A DNA stretch of 42,583 nucleotides, taken from the NCBI GenBank assembly GCA_052034745.1, contig JBPOIF010000030.1, positions 1 through 42,583 of the forward strand, read 5' to 3'. Position numbers and translations under genes: made by a program. Origin of the DNA: UBA4124 sp052034745. Lineage in GTDB: Bacteria > Patescibacteriota > Minisyncoccia > Phycocordibacterales > UBA9973. This document shows, one piece after another, positions 15,410-22,316 of the stretch (position 1 is its first letter; the number at the start of each line of letters is the position of its first letter). The notes under the pieces were generated by a model. That model did not search any database and was not told where the DNA came from. It was given only the letters and a program-made list of their open reading frames with translations.

Positions 15410-15449
15410 GTCTGTACGAGAGCCCATGCAAGTGGTACCATACCAACGT

Positions 15450-16508
15450 ATGTCATCGACTCCTGTGCGCATTTCAACCGGCTCAATCGTCAAGATCTTA
15501 CTTCTCCTTTTTCTTGCCTACCTTTTGTTTCATTTGGCAAATATCCTTCTTTTGGTATTGGTGGCTATTGTCATTGCCTCTTTTGTTGAGGCAGGTGTCC
15601 AGCTCTGTGCCAAGTACAATATCAGTCGTACACTTGCAGTCCCAGTGATTTTTGCTCTCGTGACAGCCATTTTGTTTGTCGTATTTTATGCGTTCATTCC
15701 TATTGTATTTCGTGAGCTTGCCGATGTTGTGTCGCTTTTGTCGACTTATTTTCCAAGTACCCAGTCCATTGATAGTCAGTCAATCGAAGGCGCAACCAAC
15801 TTTGTGAGTTCTCTCGCAAGCAATCCTTCTACAAGCGGCCTCCTCGAAAACATACAAAATGCTACGAGCGTTCTTTCTCAGGGAGCACTTTCGGTTATCG
15901 GATCTACGTTTGGGGGACTCCTCAACCTGATCCTTGTTGTCGTGATGTCATTTTATTTGTCTATTCAGGATAAAGGAATAGATACATTTCTTCGTATTCT
16001 TACTCCTGCAAGTAACGAAAAATACGTACTCAATCTTTGGGCGCGCACGCAGCGCAAGATAGGGTTGTGGTTTAAAGGGCAGCTCCTCCTCGGACTCCTC
16101 GTCGGGACGATTACGTTTGCAGTGCTCGCATTGCTTGGTGTGAAGTATGCATTTTTGATTGGTATCATCACTGGGATTGCAGAGCTCATTCCTTTTGGTG
16201 TTATCTTTGCAACTATTCCTGCGGTACTTTTTGCAGTGATTGACGGTGGTGTAGTGCTTGGACTCAAGGTGCTCATTTATTTTGTCATTATGCAACAAAT
16301 CGAAAACTACGTGCTCAACCCTGTGGTTTCTCGAAGGGTCGTGGGCATACCACCACTTGTCGTGCTTCTTGCGTTTATGATTGGGATTACGCTTGCTGGA
16401 TTTTGGGGAGCGATCATCGCAATCCCTGTCGCTGTCTTTGTCCTTGAGTATTTGAGTGATGTCGAAAAGAGCAAAATGATCCCTGTTACTACTCAGCCTT
16501 CTCTTTAA
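15450..16508 (+). CDS. AI-2E family (PerM/YdiK-like) membrane transporter
   Basis: 352 aa from the ATG at 15450; another in-frame ATG lies at 15426, and earlier in-frame starts overlap the peptidase gene by about 100 bases and are unlikely. It has about eight membrane spans, with an early pair (VKILLLLFLAYLLFHLANILLLVLVAIVIASFVE) and the large periplasmic loop between spans 3 and 4 that is rich in Ser/Asn (SLASNPSTSGLLENIQNATS). The family core is LILVVVMSFYLSIQDKGIDTFLRILTP, GQLLLGLLVGTITFAVLALLGVKYAFLIGIITGIAELIPFGVIFATIPAVLFAVIDGG and QQIENYVLNPVVSRRVVGIPPLVVLLAFMIG. Family members export small molecules or ions (including Na+/H+ antiport in some); the substrate here is unknown. Confidence 0.9.
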   Translation: MSSTPVRISTGSIVKILLLLFLAYLLFHLANILLLVLVAIVIASFVEAGVQLCAKYNISRTLAVPVIFALVTAILFVVFYAFIPIVFRELADVVSLLSTYFPSTQSIDSQSIEGATNFVSSLASNPSTSGLLENIQNATSVLSQGALSVIGSTFGGLLNLILVVVMSFYLSIQDKGIDTFLRILTPASNEKYVLNLWARTQRKIGLWFKGQLLLGLLVGTITFAVLALLGVKYAFLIGIITGIAELIPFGVIFATIPAVLFAVIDGGVVLGLKVLIYFVIMQQIENYVLNPVVSRRVVGIPPLVVLLAFMIGITLAGFWGAIIAIPVAVFVLEYLSDVEKSKMIPVTTQPSL

Positions 16509-16513
16509 TCTGT

Positions 16514-17953
16514 ATGTCTCGACCGTTTTATCTCACTACAACATTGCCGTACGTGAATGCACCACTCCATATGGGGCATGCACTTGAATTTATTCGTGCA
16601 GATGCCATCGCTCGTTACCACAATCTTATTGGAGACACGGTTTTTTTCAATACAGGAACCGATGAGCACGGACAAAAGATTTATACAAAGGCGCTTGAGG
16701 CAGGGAAGACGCCGCAGAGTTTTGTTGATGAGGCATTTGCTGTATTTCGAAAACAGGTCGAGGCGTTTGGCATCACGGAGGGTGCTCACTTTGTGCGTAC
16801 CACAGATACTCACCATATAACAGCAGCGCAAGAGCTCTGGAAGCGAGTTGCGGACAATGGGTATATCTATAAAAAGGCGTATCAGACCAAGTACTGTGTG
16901 GGGTGTGAAAGTGAAAAGACAGACTCGGATCTTGTCGATGGTTTCTGTCCGCTGCATCCTGGGGTCACCCTTGAGCATATCGATGAAGAAAATTACTTTT
17001 TTAAATTTTCTGCACTGCAAGAGCGACTGCTTGCGTTTTATGATGCAAACCCTACATTTATTGTTCCAGAGTTTCGGTTCAATGAGATGAAAGCCTTTGT
17101 CACAAGAGGGCTCGAAGACTTTTCTATTTCTCGTGTCAAAGAAAAGATGTCATGGGGGATCCCTGTGCCAGGTGATGAAAATCAGGTGATGTACGTATGG
17201 TTTGACGCGCTTACCAACTATATCTCGACGCTTGGGTGGCCTGAGGATACAGAGACGTTTACTATGTTTTGGAAAGAGGGGACACCAACGCAATACTGCG
17301 GGAAAGACAATACTCGTTTCCAGGGGGTGATGTGGCAGGCTATGCTGATGGCTGCAGATCTCCCAAACACTGCACGAGTCGTTGTGAACGGTTTTATCAC
17401 TGGAGAAGGTGGTGTGCGTATGAGCAAGACCCTTGGAAATGTTGTTGACCCTCTCGTGGTCGCACAAGAGTATGGCACTGATGCGCTCCGACTGTTTCTT
17501 CTCAAAGAAGTCTCAAGTTTCGAGGATAGTCCGTTTACGATTGAGCGCTTTCGTGATGCGTACAATGCAAATCTTGCAAATGGACTTGGGAATCTCGCGA
17601 GCCGTATTTTGACGCTTTCAGAAAAATACCTTGAGGCATGTCCTCCTCTCCCAGAGAAATCAATCCCGCAGACTTTTTTTGATTTTCTCGACGCATTTGA
17701 TATACAAGGTGCGTCAGAGTATGTCTGGAGTGAGATCAAAGAGCTCGACAAATACATCCAAGAGACAGAAGCGTTCAAGGTCATCAAGATAGATCAAGAA
17801 AAAGGAAAAGCTCTCATTGGTGAATATGTGCTTCGTCTCTATACAATCGCCCGAATGCTCAATCCACTTATGCCACAAACAAATGAAACACTGAAGAGTC
17901 TCATTAGACAAAACAAAAAGCCAGAAACGCCATTGTTCTCTCGACTTGTATGA
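16514..17953 (+). CDS. metG: Methionyl-tRNA synthetase, short form without C-terminal EMAP domain
   Basis: Class Ia synthetase, 479 aa. HIGH appears as HMGH at residues 19-22 in LPYVNAPLHMGHALEF. FNTGTDEHGQKI is the methionine-binding loop. A single zinc knuckle is present (YCVGCESEKTD...FCPLHPG). The KMSKS loop reads RMSKT at residues 302-306, so the first lysine is replaced by arginine. The anticodon-binding helical bundle follows (RFRDAYNANLANGLGNLASRI ... YTIARMLNPLMPQTNETL). The protein stops where the dimerisation (tRNA-binding EMAP-like) domain of larger MetRS would begin. The stop overlaps the start of tatD (ATGA-type), implying coupled translation. Confidence 0.97.
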   Translation: MSRPFYLTTTLPYVNAPLHMGHALEFIRADAIARYHNLIGDTVFFNTGTDEHGQKIYTKALEAGKTPQSFVDEAFAVFRKQVEAFGITEGAHFVRTTDTHHITAAQELWKRVADNGYIYKKAYQTKYCVGCESEKTDSDLVDGFCPLHPGVTLEHIDEENYFFKFSALQERLLAFYDANPTFIVPEFRFNEMKAFVTRGLEDFSISRVKEKMSWGIPVPGDENQVMYVWFDALTNYISTLGWPEDTETFTMFWKEGTPTQYCGKDNTRFQGVMWQAMLMAADLPNTARVVVNGFITGEGGVRMSKTLGNVVDPLVVAQEYGTDALRLFLLKEVSSFEDSPFTIERFRDAYNANLANGLGNLASRILTLSEKYLEACPPLPEKSIPQTFFDFLDAFDIQGASEYVWSEIKELDKYIQETEAFKVIKIDQEKGKALIGEYVLRLYTIARMLNPLMPQTNETLKSLIRQNKKPETPLFSRLV

Positions 17954-18741
17954 TGAAGTACACTGATACGCACTCCCATTTCAATCTCGCACAGTTTGAT
18001 TCTGATAGAGAAGAAGCAATAAATCGTATGGTTGCCGAAGAGGTGGGGACATTTTGTGTCGGTGTTGATGAAGAGACGAGCGTAAAAGCGGTCGACCTCG
18101 CACAAAAAAACGAAGCTATTTGGGCGATTGTAGGACAACATCCAACTGAGTGGCATCAAGTATTTAATCTTGATGCATTTATCTCGCTTGCGGGTGAGCC
18201 CAAGGTTTTGGCGATCGGGGAGTGTGGGCTTGATTATTATCGAGAACGAGAACGGGCGCATAAGGATGAGCAGAAAAAATTATTTCGACAACACATCGAG
18301 CTTGCTCTTGAGACGAAACTTCCGCTTATGCTTCATATCCGCCCCGCACAGGCGAGTATGGATGCATATGAAGATGCTCTCGATATTTTGAATGAATACA
18401 AAAGCACAAACCAGGAGCTCACGGGGACCGCGCATTTTTTTGTAGGGGATACAGATATTGCCCAGAGGTTTCTCGATCTCGGGTTTTATATTTCATTTTC
18501 GGGAGTTATCACGATATTTCCAGAATATGAAGCAGTGGTTCGGTTTGTTCCTCTCGATCACATCCTCCCTGAGACCGACGCGCCCTTTGCTGCCCCTTTG
18601 CCGTATCGAGGTTCCCGTTGTGAACCGGCATACATCAAAGAGGTAGTCAAAAAGATCGCCGAAATCAAAAATCTCCCGCTTGAAGAGGTAGAAAAAGCCT
18701 TAATTTTGAACACAAAAAACCTATTTTACAAATGGGGGTAA
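17950..18741 (+). CDS. tatD: TatD family metal-dependent hydrolase
   Basis: 263 aa TIM-barrel of the TatD DNase family, known as a 3'-5' exonuclease/endonuclease and D-aminoacyl-tRNA-adjacent housekeeping protein. Metal ligands are visible: the HxH motif YTDTHSHFNL (His 8, His 10), GECGLDYY (Glu), MLHIRPA (His), TAHFFVGD (His) and PETDAPFAAP (Asp). It overlaps metG by four bases; metG-tatD adjacency is common in bacteria. The 127 bases after its stop carry the leader of the rpsF operon. Confidence 0.94.
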   Translation: MMKYTDTHSHFNLAQFDSDREEAINRMVAEEVGTFCVGVDEETSVKAVDLAQKNEAIWAIVGQHPTEWHQVFNLDAFISLAGEPKVLAIGECGLDYYRERERAHKDEQKKLFRQHIELALETKLPLMLHIRPAQASMDAYEDALDILNEYKSTNQELTGTAHFFVGDTDIAQRFLDLGFYISFSGVITIFPEYEAVVRFVPLDHILPETDAPFAAPLPYRGSRCEPAYIKEVVKKIAEIKNLPLEEVEKALILNTKNLFYKWG

Positions 18742-18742
18742 A

Positions 18743-18860
18743 TACGGTAGTATCTACCCCGTAGCCCCCGTTTGTCCTTGCGCCATCGTGCCTTGGATAC
18801 ATGGTCCGAAGCGGGCTCATTTTAGTAAATAACAATAGCTTAAAAGCTCAACTTTTAAGC
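18743..18860 (+). promoter_or_regulatory. Structured leader of rpsF-ssb-rpsR, possible S6:S18-binding element
   Basis: Three structures fill the 127-base gap: TACGGTAG/CTACCCCGTA (18743-18763); an arm in which AGCCC (about 18763-18767) faces GGGCT (18813-18817) and which contains CCG in GGTCCGAAGCGGG; and a perfect 9-bp hairpin GCTTAAAAG/CTTTTAAGC with 5-base loop (18838-18860), ending 8 bases before the rpsF ATG. Known bacterial leaders that bind the S6:S18 complex feature an unpaired CCG above a stem, so this is a candidate autoregulatory site; the final hairpin could also control initiation. Confidence 0.4.
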
Positions 18861-18868
18861 GAATATAT

Positions 18869-19387
18869 ATGTCAGAAGCGCACACACGTACATACGAAGT
18901 GGGGTTTATACTTGCTCCGTCAGTTGCAGATGCAGATGTTCTCTCTTCAGTAGATACTCTCAAAGCTGTCATTACAAAGGCAGAGGGGACTGTTGGAGCA
19001 GAACAAGCACCTGAATTCATCGACCTTGCGTACACGATGGAAAAGTCGATTGCAAGTAAAAAGATGAAATACAGTCAAGGATATTTTGGATGGATTAAGT
19101 TCGACGCTTCACCAGAGGCAGTTGAAGGGATAAAAAAGGTACTTGACGGTATGACTGATATCGTTCGTTACCTTATCACCAAATCAAACCTTGAAAATGC
19201 TGTTGTTTTTCGAAAGCCAAAAATAGAAGCAATCCGAGCATTGTCAGAAGAGGCGCTCGATGATATGGAGGAAGTCATCGACGAAGACATCAAGGAGGAT
19301 CATGAGATGCTTCCTGATGTTGCTTCAGATATCGAAGAATTGGCCGTACCGGTGGCAGAGGAGCAAGAAACGGAAAGCAAGGAGTAG
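18869..19387 (+). CDS. rpsF: 30S ribosomal protein bS6 with acidic C-terminal extension
   Basis: S6 binds S18 and helix 23 of 16S rRNA in the 30S platform. Residues 5-108 match the ferredoxin-like S6 fold: TRTYEVGFILAPSVADADVLSSVDTLKAVI, then FIDLAYTMEKSIASKKMKYSQGYFGWIKFDA and VRYLITKSN. The last 60 residues are strongly acidic (EEALDDMEEVIDEDIKEDHEM... EEQETESKE), lengthening the protein to 172 aa against about 100-135. First gene of the classic rpsF-ssb-rpsR operon. Confidence 0.95.
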   Translation: MSEAHTRTYEVGFILAPSVADADVLSSVDTLKAVITKAEGTVGAEQAPEFIDLAYTMEKSIASKKMKYSQGYFGWIKFDASPEAVEGIKKVLDGMTDIVRYLITKSNLENAVVFRKPKIEAIRALSEEALDDMEEVIDEDIKEDHEMLPDVASDIEELAVPVAEEQETESKE

Positions 19388-19448
19388 AGTGCTATACTTT
19401 ATAGAGTCGGTTCTCTCTTACTAGCTTATTACGTATCACTTCACTTAT

Positions 19449-19919
19449 ATGTATCTCAACAAAGTATTTCTCATCGGTAACCTTACTCGTGACCCAGAGC
19501 TCCGTGCTATCCCAAGTGGAACAAAAGTAGTACAGCTCGGCCTTGCAACAAATCGTGTCTGGAAAGACCAATCAGGTGCTCGCAAAGAAGCAACTGAATA
19601 CCACAATGTCGTCGCATTTGGTCGACAAGCAGAGAACCTCGCACAATATTGTCGCAAGGGATCATCACTGTATGTTGAAGGACGACTTCAGACTCGAAGT
19701 TGGGATGGGCAAGATGGAAAAAAGAATTATCGAACTGAGATCGTTCTTGATTCATTCCAGTTCGGTCCAAAAGCATCGGGGATAGGGGGTGCAACACCAG
19801 CACAGAATAGTCCACAAGGAGTAAGCGACGCTGAGGCTCCACAGAAAAATGCACCAGCAGATCTCGATACTATCGAGTATCCTGATGAAGAAATCAACCT
19901 AGAAGATATTCCGTTCTAA
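19449..19919 (+). CDS. ssb: Single-stranded DNA-binding protein
   Basis: 156 aa. The OB-fold occupies residues 1-105: MYLNKVFLIGNLTRDPELRAIPSGTKV, then EATEYHNVVAFGRQAENLAQYCRKGSSLYVEGRLQTRSW and YRTEIVLDSFQFGPK. A glycine/proline-rich linker leads to the acidic tip INLEDIPF, the partner-binding peptide used by RecO and other repair proteins. The 61-base gap upstream has a possible -10 TATACT (19393-19398), so some independent transcription is plausible. No Shine-Dalgarno is present before the ATG. Confidence 0.97.
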   Translation: MYLNKVFLIGNLTRDPELRAIPSGTKVVQLGLATNRVWKDQSGARKEATEYHNVVAFGRQAENLAQYCRKGSSLYVEGRLQTRSWDGQDGKKNYRTEIVLDSFQFGPKASGIGGATPAQNSPQGVSDAEAPQKNAPADLDTIEYPDEEINLEDIPF

Positions 19920-19942
19920 ATTATTTAATTAATCATTATTGT

Positions 19943-20143
19943 ATGAAACAAGATTACTTCAACGCAAACAACATTCGTTTTGTTGACTACAAGGACATCG
20001 ACAACCTGAAGCGGTTTTTGAACCCAAACGGTCGCATCCTTGCTCGAAAGCGCACAGGGCTCACTGCAAAGAACCAACGTTCTCTCGCAGAAGCAATCAA
20101 ACGATCTCGATTTATGGGTCTTCTCCCGTTTGTCGCGAACTAA
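19943..20143 (+). CDS. rpsR: 30S ribosomal protein bS18
   Basis: 66 aa. Contains FVDYKDIDNLKRFLNPNGRILARKRTGLTAKNQRSLAEAIKRSRFMGLLPFV, the standard S18 core. The N-terminal arm is very short (MKQDYFNANNI), so the protein is slightly below the usual 70-80 aa. It is followed directly by a terminator; rplI, which often comes next in other bacteria, is absent here. Confidence 0.97.
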   Translation: MKQDYFNANNIRFVDYKDIDNLKRFLNPNGRILARKRTGLTAKNQRSLAEAIKRSRFMGLLPFVAN

Positions 20144-20149
20144 TGTTAT

Positions 20150-20181
20150 AAGCAAAACCGCCCAATAGGGCGGTTTTGCTT
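20150..20181. terminator. Bidirectional rho-independent terminator between rpsR and efp
   Basis: Perfect palindrome AAGCAAAACCGCCC / GGGCGGTTTTGCTT with loop AATA. T-runs on both strands let it serve the convergent rpsR and efp transcripts. Confidence 0.92.
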
Positions 20182-20196
20182 ATGGATAGAGAGACG

Positions 20197-20781
20197 TTAG
20201 TTTGCTCGTTCCGCGTATTCTCCGGTGTCTGTGTTGATACGAATCGTCTCCCCGATGTTGATAAAGAGGGGGACGTTTACTGTTGCTCCTGTCTCGAGTG
20301 TGGCAACTTTGTTCCCGCCAGTGACGGTGCTGCCTTTGATTGAAGGAGGAGCATCAGTTACCTTGAGCTCTACCTTCACAGGGATTTTGACTCCAACAAC
20401 GAGTTCCTCTTCGTCGTCGTTGATAAAGATAATTTGTTCAAGTTCAGTATTTGTTTTTACAAACTTTATTTTATCTCCCACCACTTCTTCTTTGAGGGCA
20501 AAGCGCTTGCTCGGGTCTTTTGGATCACAGAACCACACTTCACCTTTTGCGAGATAGAGGTATTTTGCGGGGCGGGTGATGATATCTGCTTCTTCTACTT
20601 TATCCGAAGAGGCAAAGGATACTTCTGCGACACGTCCAGTAATGAGGTTCTTGAGTTTTGTTGCGTTGACTGGTTTGCGCTGTTGTTTGCGAAAGACATG
20701 TGAATGGATCACTTCAAAGGGCTGTCCTTCCCAGAGGATTATTTTTCGTTCTTTTACTTCGCTGTATTCGAGCATTGACAT
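20197..20781 (-). CDS. efp: Translation elongation factor P with glutamine at the tip position
   Basis: EF-P binds between the P and E sites and helps ribosomes make polyproline bonds. 194 aa with the three beta-barrel domains: domain I (IILWEGQPFEVIHSHVFRKQQRKPVNATKLKNLITG), domain II (ITRPAKYLYLAKGEVWFCDP) and domain III (LKVTDAPPSIKGSTVTGGNKVATLETGATVNVPLFINIGETIRINTDTGEY), which is near consensus. Aligned without gaps to the E. coli protein, residues 31-36 are RKQQRK instead of KPGKGQ, so the residue normally modified (Lys 34, or Arg 32 in other bacteria) is Gln 34 and the Pro-Gly turn is lost. A -10-like GATACT lies four bases before the ATG on the minus strand. Confidence 0.95.
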   Translation of the reverse strand: MSMLEYSEVKERKIILWEGQPFEVIHSHVFRKQQRKPVNATKLKNLITGRVAEVSFASSDKVEEADIITRPAKYLYLAKGEVWFCDPKDPSKRFALKEEVVGDKIKFVKTNTELEQIIFINDDEEELVVGVKIPVKVELKVTDAPPSIKGSTVTGGNKVATLETGATVNVPLFINIGETIRINTDTGEYAERAN

Positions 20782-20849
20782 AAATAGTATCGGTTTAATC
20801 GCAAATGAATAACGGGTGGGATTGTAGCGGAAAGGGGAAAGAGGCGCAA

Positions 20850-21899
20850 CTATTCGCTCGCGCTTTCCATGACGACTTCTTTCATGCGCTTGCGCACGTC
20901 TTTCATAATAGCGTCACGAACTTTTGGATTTTCTCTCATAAAGATACGAGTTGAATCATATCCTCGGCCGAGCTTGACCTCTTCTTTGCCTTCGGGGATA
21001 TAGCTGTAGGATGTGCCACTTTTTGTCATTACCCCAAGCTTTTCTCCAAGAGCGATAAGTTCTCCTTCGAGGGAGATGCCTTCGCCGTAGATGATATCGA
21101 ACTCTGTTTGTTTAAATGGTGCAGCCACCTTGTTTTTTACTACTTTGACCCGGGTGCGACTCCCGACCACTTCTTCACCTTTTTTGATTTGAGCGATGCG
21201 TCTGATGTCGAGGCGAACTGAGGTATAGAATTTGAGCGCTTTTCCTCCTGGGGTAGTCTCTGGGTTACCAAACATAACACCGATCTGCATTCGAATCTGG
21301 TTGATGAAAATGACGATCGTCTTTGATCGGTGGACAATAGCGGTGAGTTTTCGGAGCGCTTGGGACATGAGGCGAGCTTGTTTGCCCATGTGTTGTTGCC
21401 CCATATCTCCTTCGATTTCATCTTTTGGAGTCAGTGCTGCAACAGAGTCCACGACGACAACATCTATTTTACCGCTTCGAACGAGAGATTCGGTGATCTC
21501 GAGTCCTTGCTCTCCTGTATCAGGCTGAGAGATGAGGAGTTGGTTGATGTTGACTCCTATTTTCCCTGCGTAGTCTGGGTCCATGGCATGTTCAGCATCG
21601 ATATAGGCACAGACACCCCCAAGTTTTTGTGCTTCGGCGACAACATGAAGGGCAAGAGTCGTTTTTCCTGAAGATTCAGGACCAAAGATTTCGATGATAC
21701 GTCCGCGGGGGAGTCCTCCAATTCCGAGCGCTATATCAAGCCCGATTGACCCAGTAGGAACCGTGCTGATATCTACCTTTGGGGCTTCACCAAGTTTCAT
21801 GATTGCTCCTTCTCCAAACTTTGTTTGGATCGAGCGTATGGTCTCATCGATCGATGCGTTGTCTTCTTTTTTTGGTTTTGCTACTTTTTTTACTGCCAT
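20850..21899 (-). CDS. recA: Recombinase RecA
   Basis: 349 aa. It forms filaments on single-stranded DNA for strand exchange and SOS co-protease activity. Walker A is GPESSGKT at residues 73-80; Walker B is VDVVVVDSVAAL; the L1/L2 loops include GDMGQQHMGKQARLMSQALRKL and FINQIRMQIGVMFGNPETTPGGKALKFY. The C-terminal domain is present (MRENPKVRDAIMKDVRKRM). It is the third gene of a minus-strand operon with ftsK and a small membrane protein, starting 10 bases after that gene's stop. No LexA-type operator can be recognised before it. Confidence 0.98.
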   Translation of the reverse strand: MAVKKVAKPKKEDNASIDETIRSIQTKFGEGAIMKLGEAPKVDISTVPTGSIGLDIALGIGGLPRGRIIEIFGPESSGKTTLALHVVAEAQKLGGVCAYIDAEHAMDPDYAGKIGVNINQLLISQPDTGEQGLEITESLVRSGKIDVVVVDSVAALTPKDEIEGDMGQQHMGKQARLMSQALRKLTAIVHRSKTIVIFINQIRMQIGVMFGNPETTPGGKALKFYTSVRLDIRRIAQIKKGEEVVGSRTRVKVVKNKVAAPFKQTEFDIIYGEGISLEGELIALGEKLGVMTKSGTSYSYIPEGKEEVKLGRGYDSTRIFMRENPKVRDAIMKDVRKRMKEVVMESASE

Positions 21900-21909
21900 A
21901 GAATTGTCG

Positions 21910-22311
21910 TTATTGTTGGTAATGTATCGTACTCGTCTGTGCCACCGATTCTTCTGGTTCGAGGACGAGGTGATATGTTTTTATTTTTTCTTTTCCAAAC
22001 TGGTCACGAAGGGTGACTTCGAGCACGTTGTATCCTGGAGACAAGAGCACACCGTCAGTAAAATTTCCTGCCCGATCAGTCATGACACTTCTTCCGTTGA
22101 TAAGCACATTTCGGGCGTGTCGAGCGTTTCCAGAAACGGGAAGGAACCCATCAGTAAGAGTTGCTCCATCTGTTGCAGTATGAATATCAAGCGGTGTTCC
22201 AAAGATGAGGTCTCTGATATTGAAAAAGACAAATCCGAGCACCCCAACTATCGCTACGCTGAGTATGACAGTAGAGAAGGGGAACCGAAGTTGTTTGCGA
22301 GTGTTTCCCAT
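21910..22311 (-). CDS. Single-pass membrane protein with glucodextranase-B/Ig-like domain
   Basis: 133 aa. A short basic N-terminus is followed by one span (residues about 14-33, STVILSVAIVGVLGFVFFNI), then an extracytoplasmic beta domain. Its sequence LDIHTATDGATLTDGFLPVSGNARHARNVLINGRSVMTDRAGNFTDGVLLSPGYNVLEVTLRDQFGKEKIKTYHLVLE follows the pattern 'P..G....V.G......V.ING......GF......L..G.N.I.V.A.D..G' of the glucodextranase-like domain B/Big_9 sandwich. No enzyme motif. It sits between ftsK (5 bases) and recA (10 bases), an arrangement that suggests a surface or septal role, though co-transcription may be incidental. Confidence 0.75.
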   Translation of the reverse strand: MGNTRKQLRFPFSTVILSVAIVGVLGFVFFNIRDLIFGTPLDIHTATDGATLTDGFLPVSGNARHARNVLINGRSVMTDRAGNFTDGVLLSPGYNVLEVTLRDQFGKEKIKTYHLVLEPEESVAQTSTIHYQQ

Positions 22312-22316
22312 ATGTT

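Noticed and set aside
15306..15449. Earlier start for the AI-2E permease
   Set aside because: It would overlap the peptidase gene by about 100 bases and add a polar, low-complexity N-terminus. Starts at 15426 or 15450 place the first membrane span normally.
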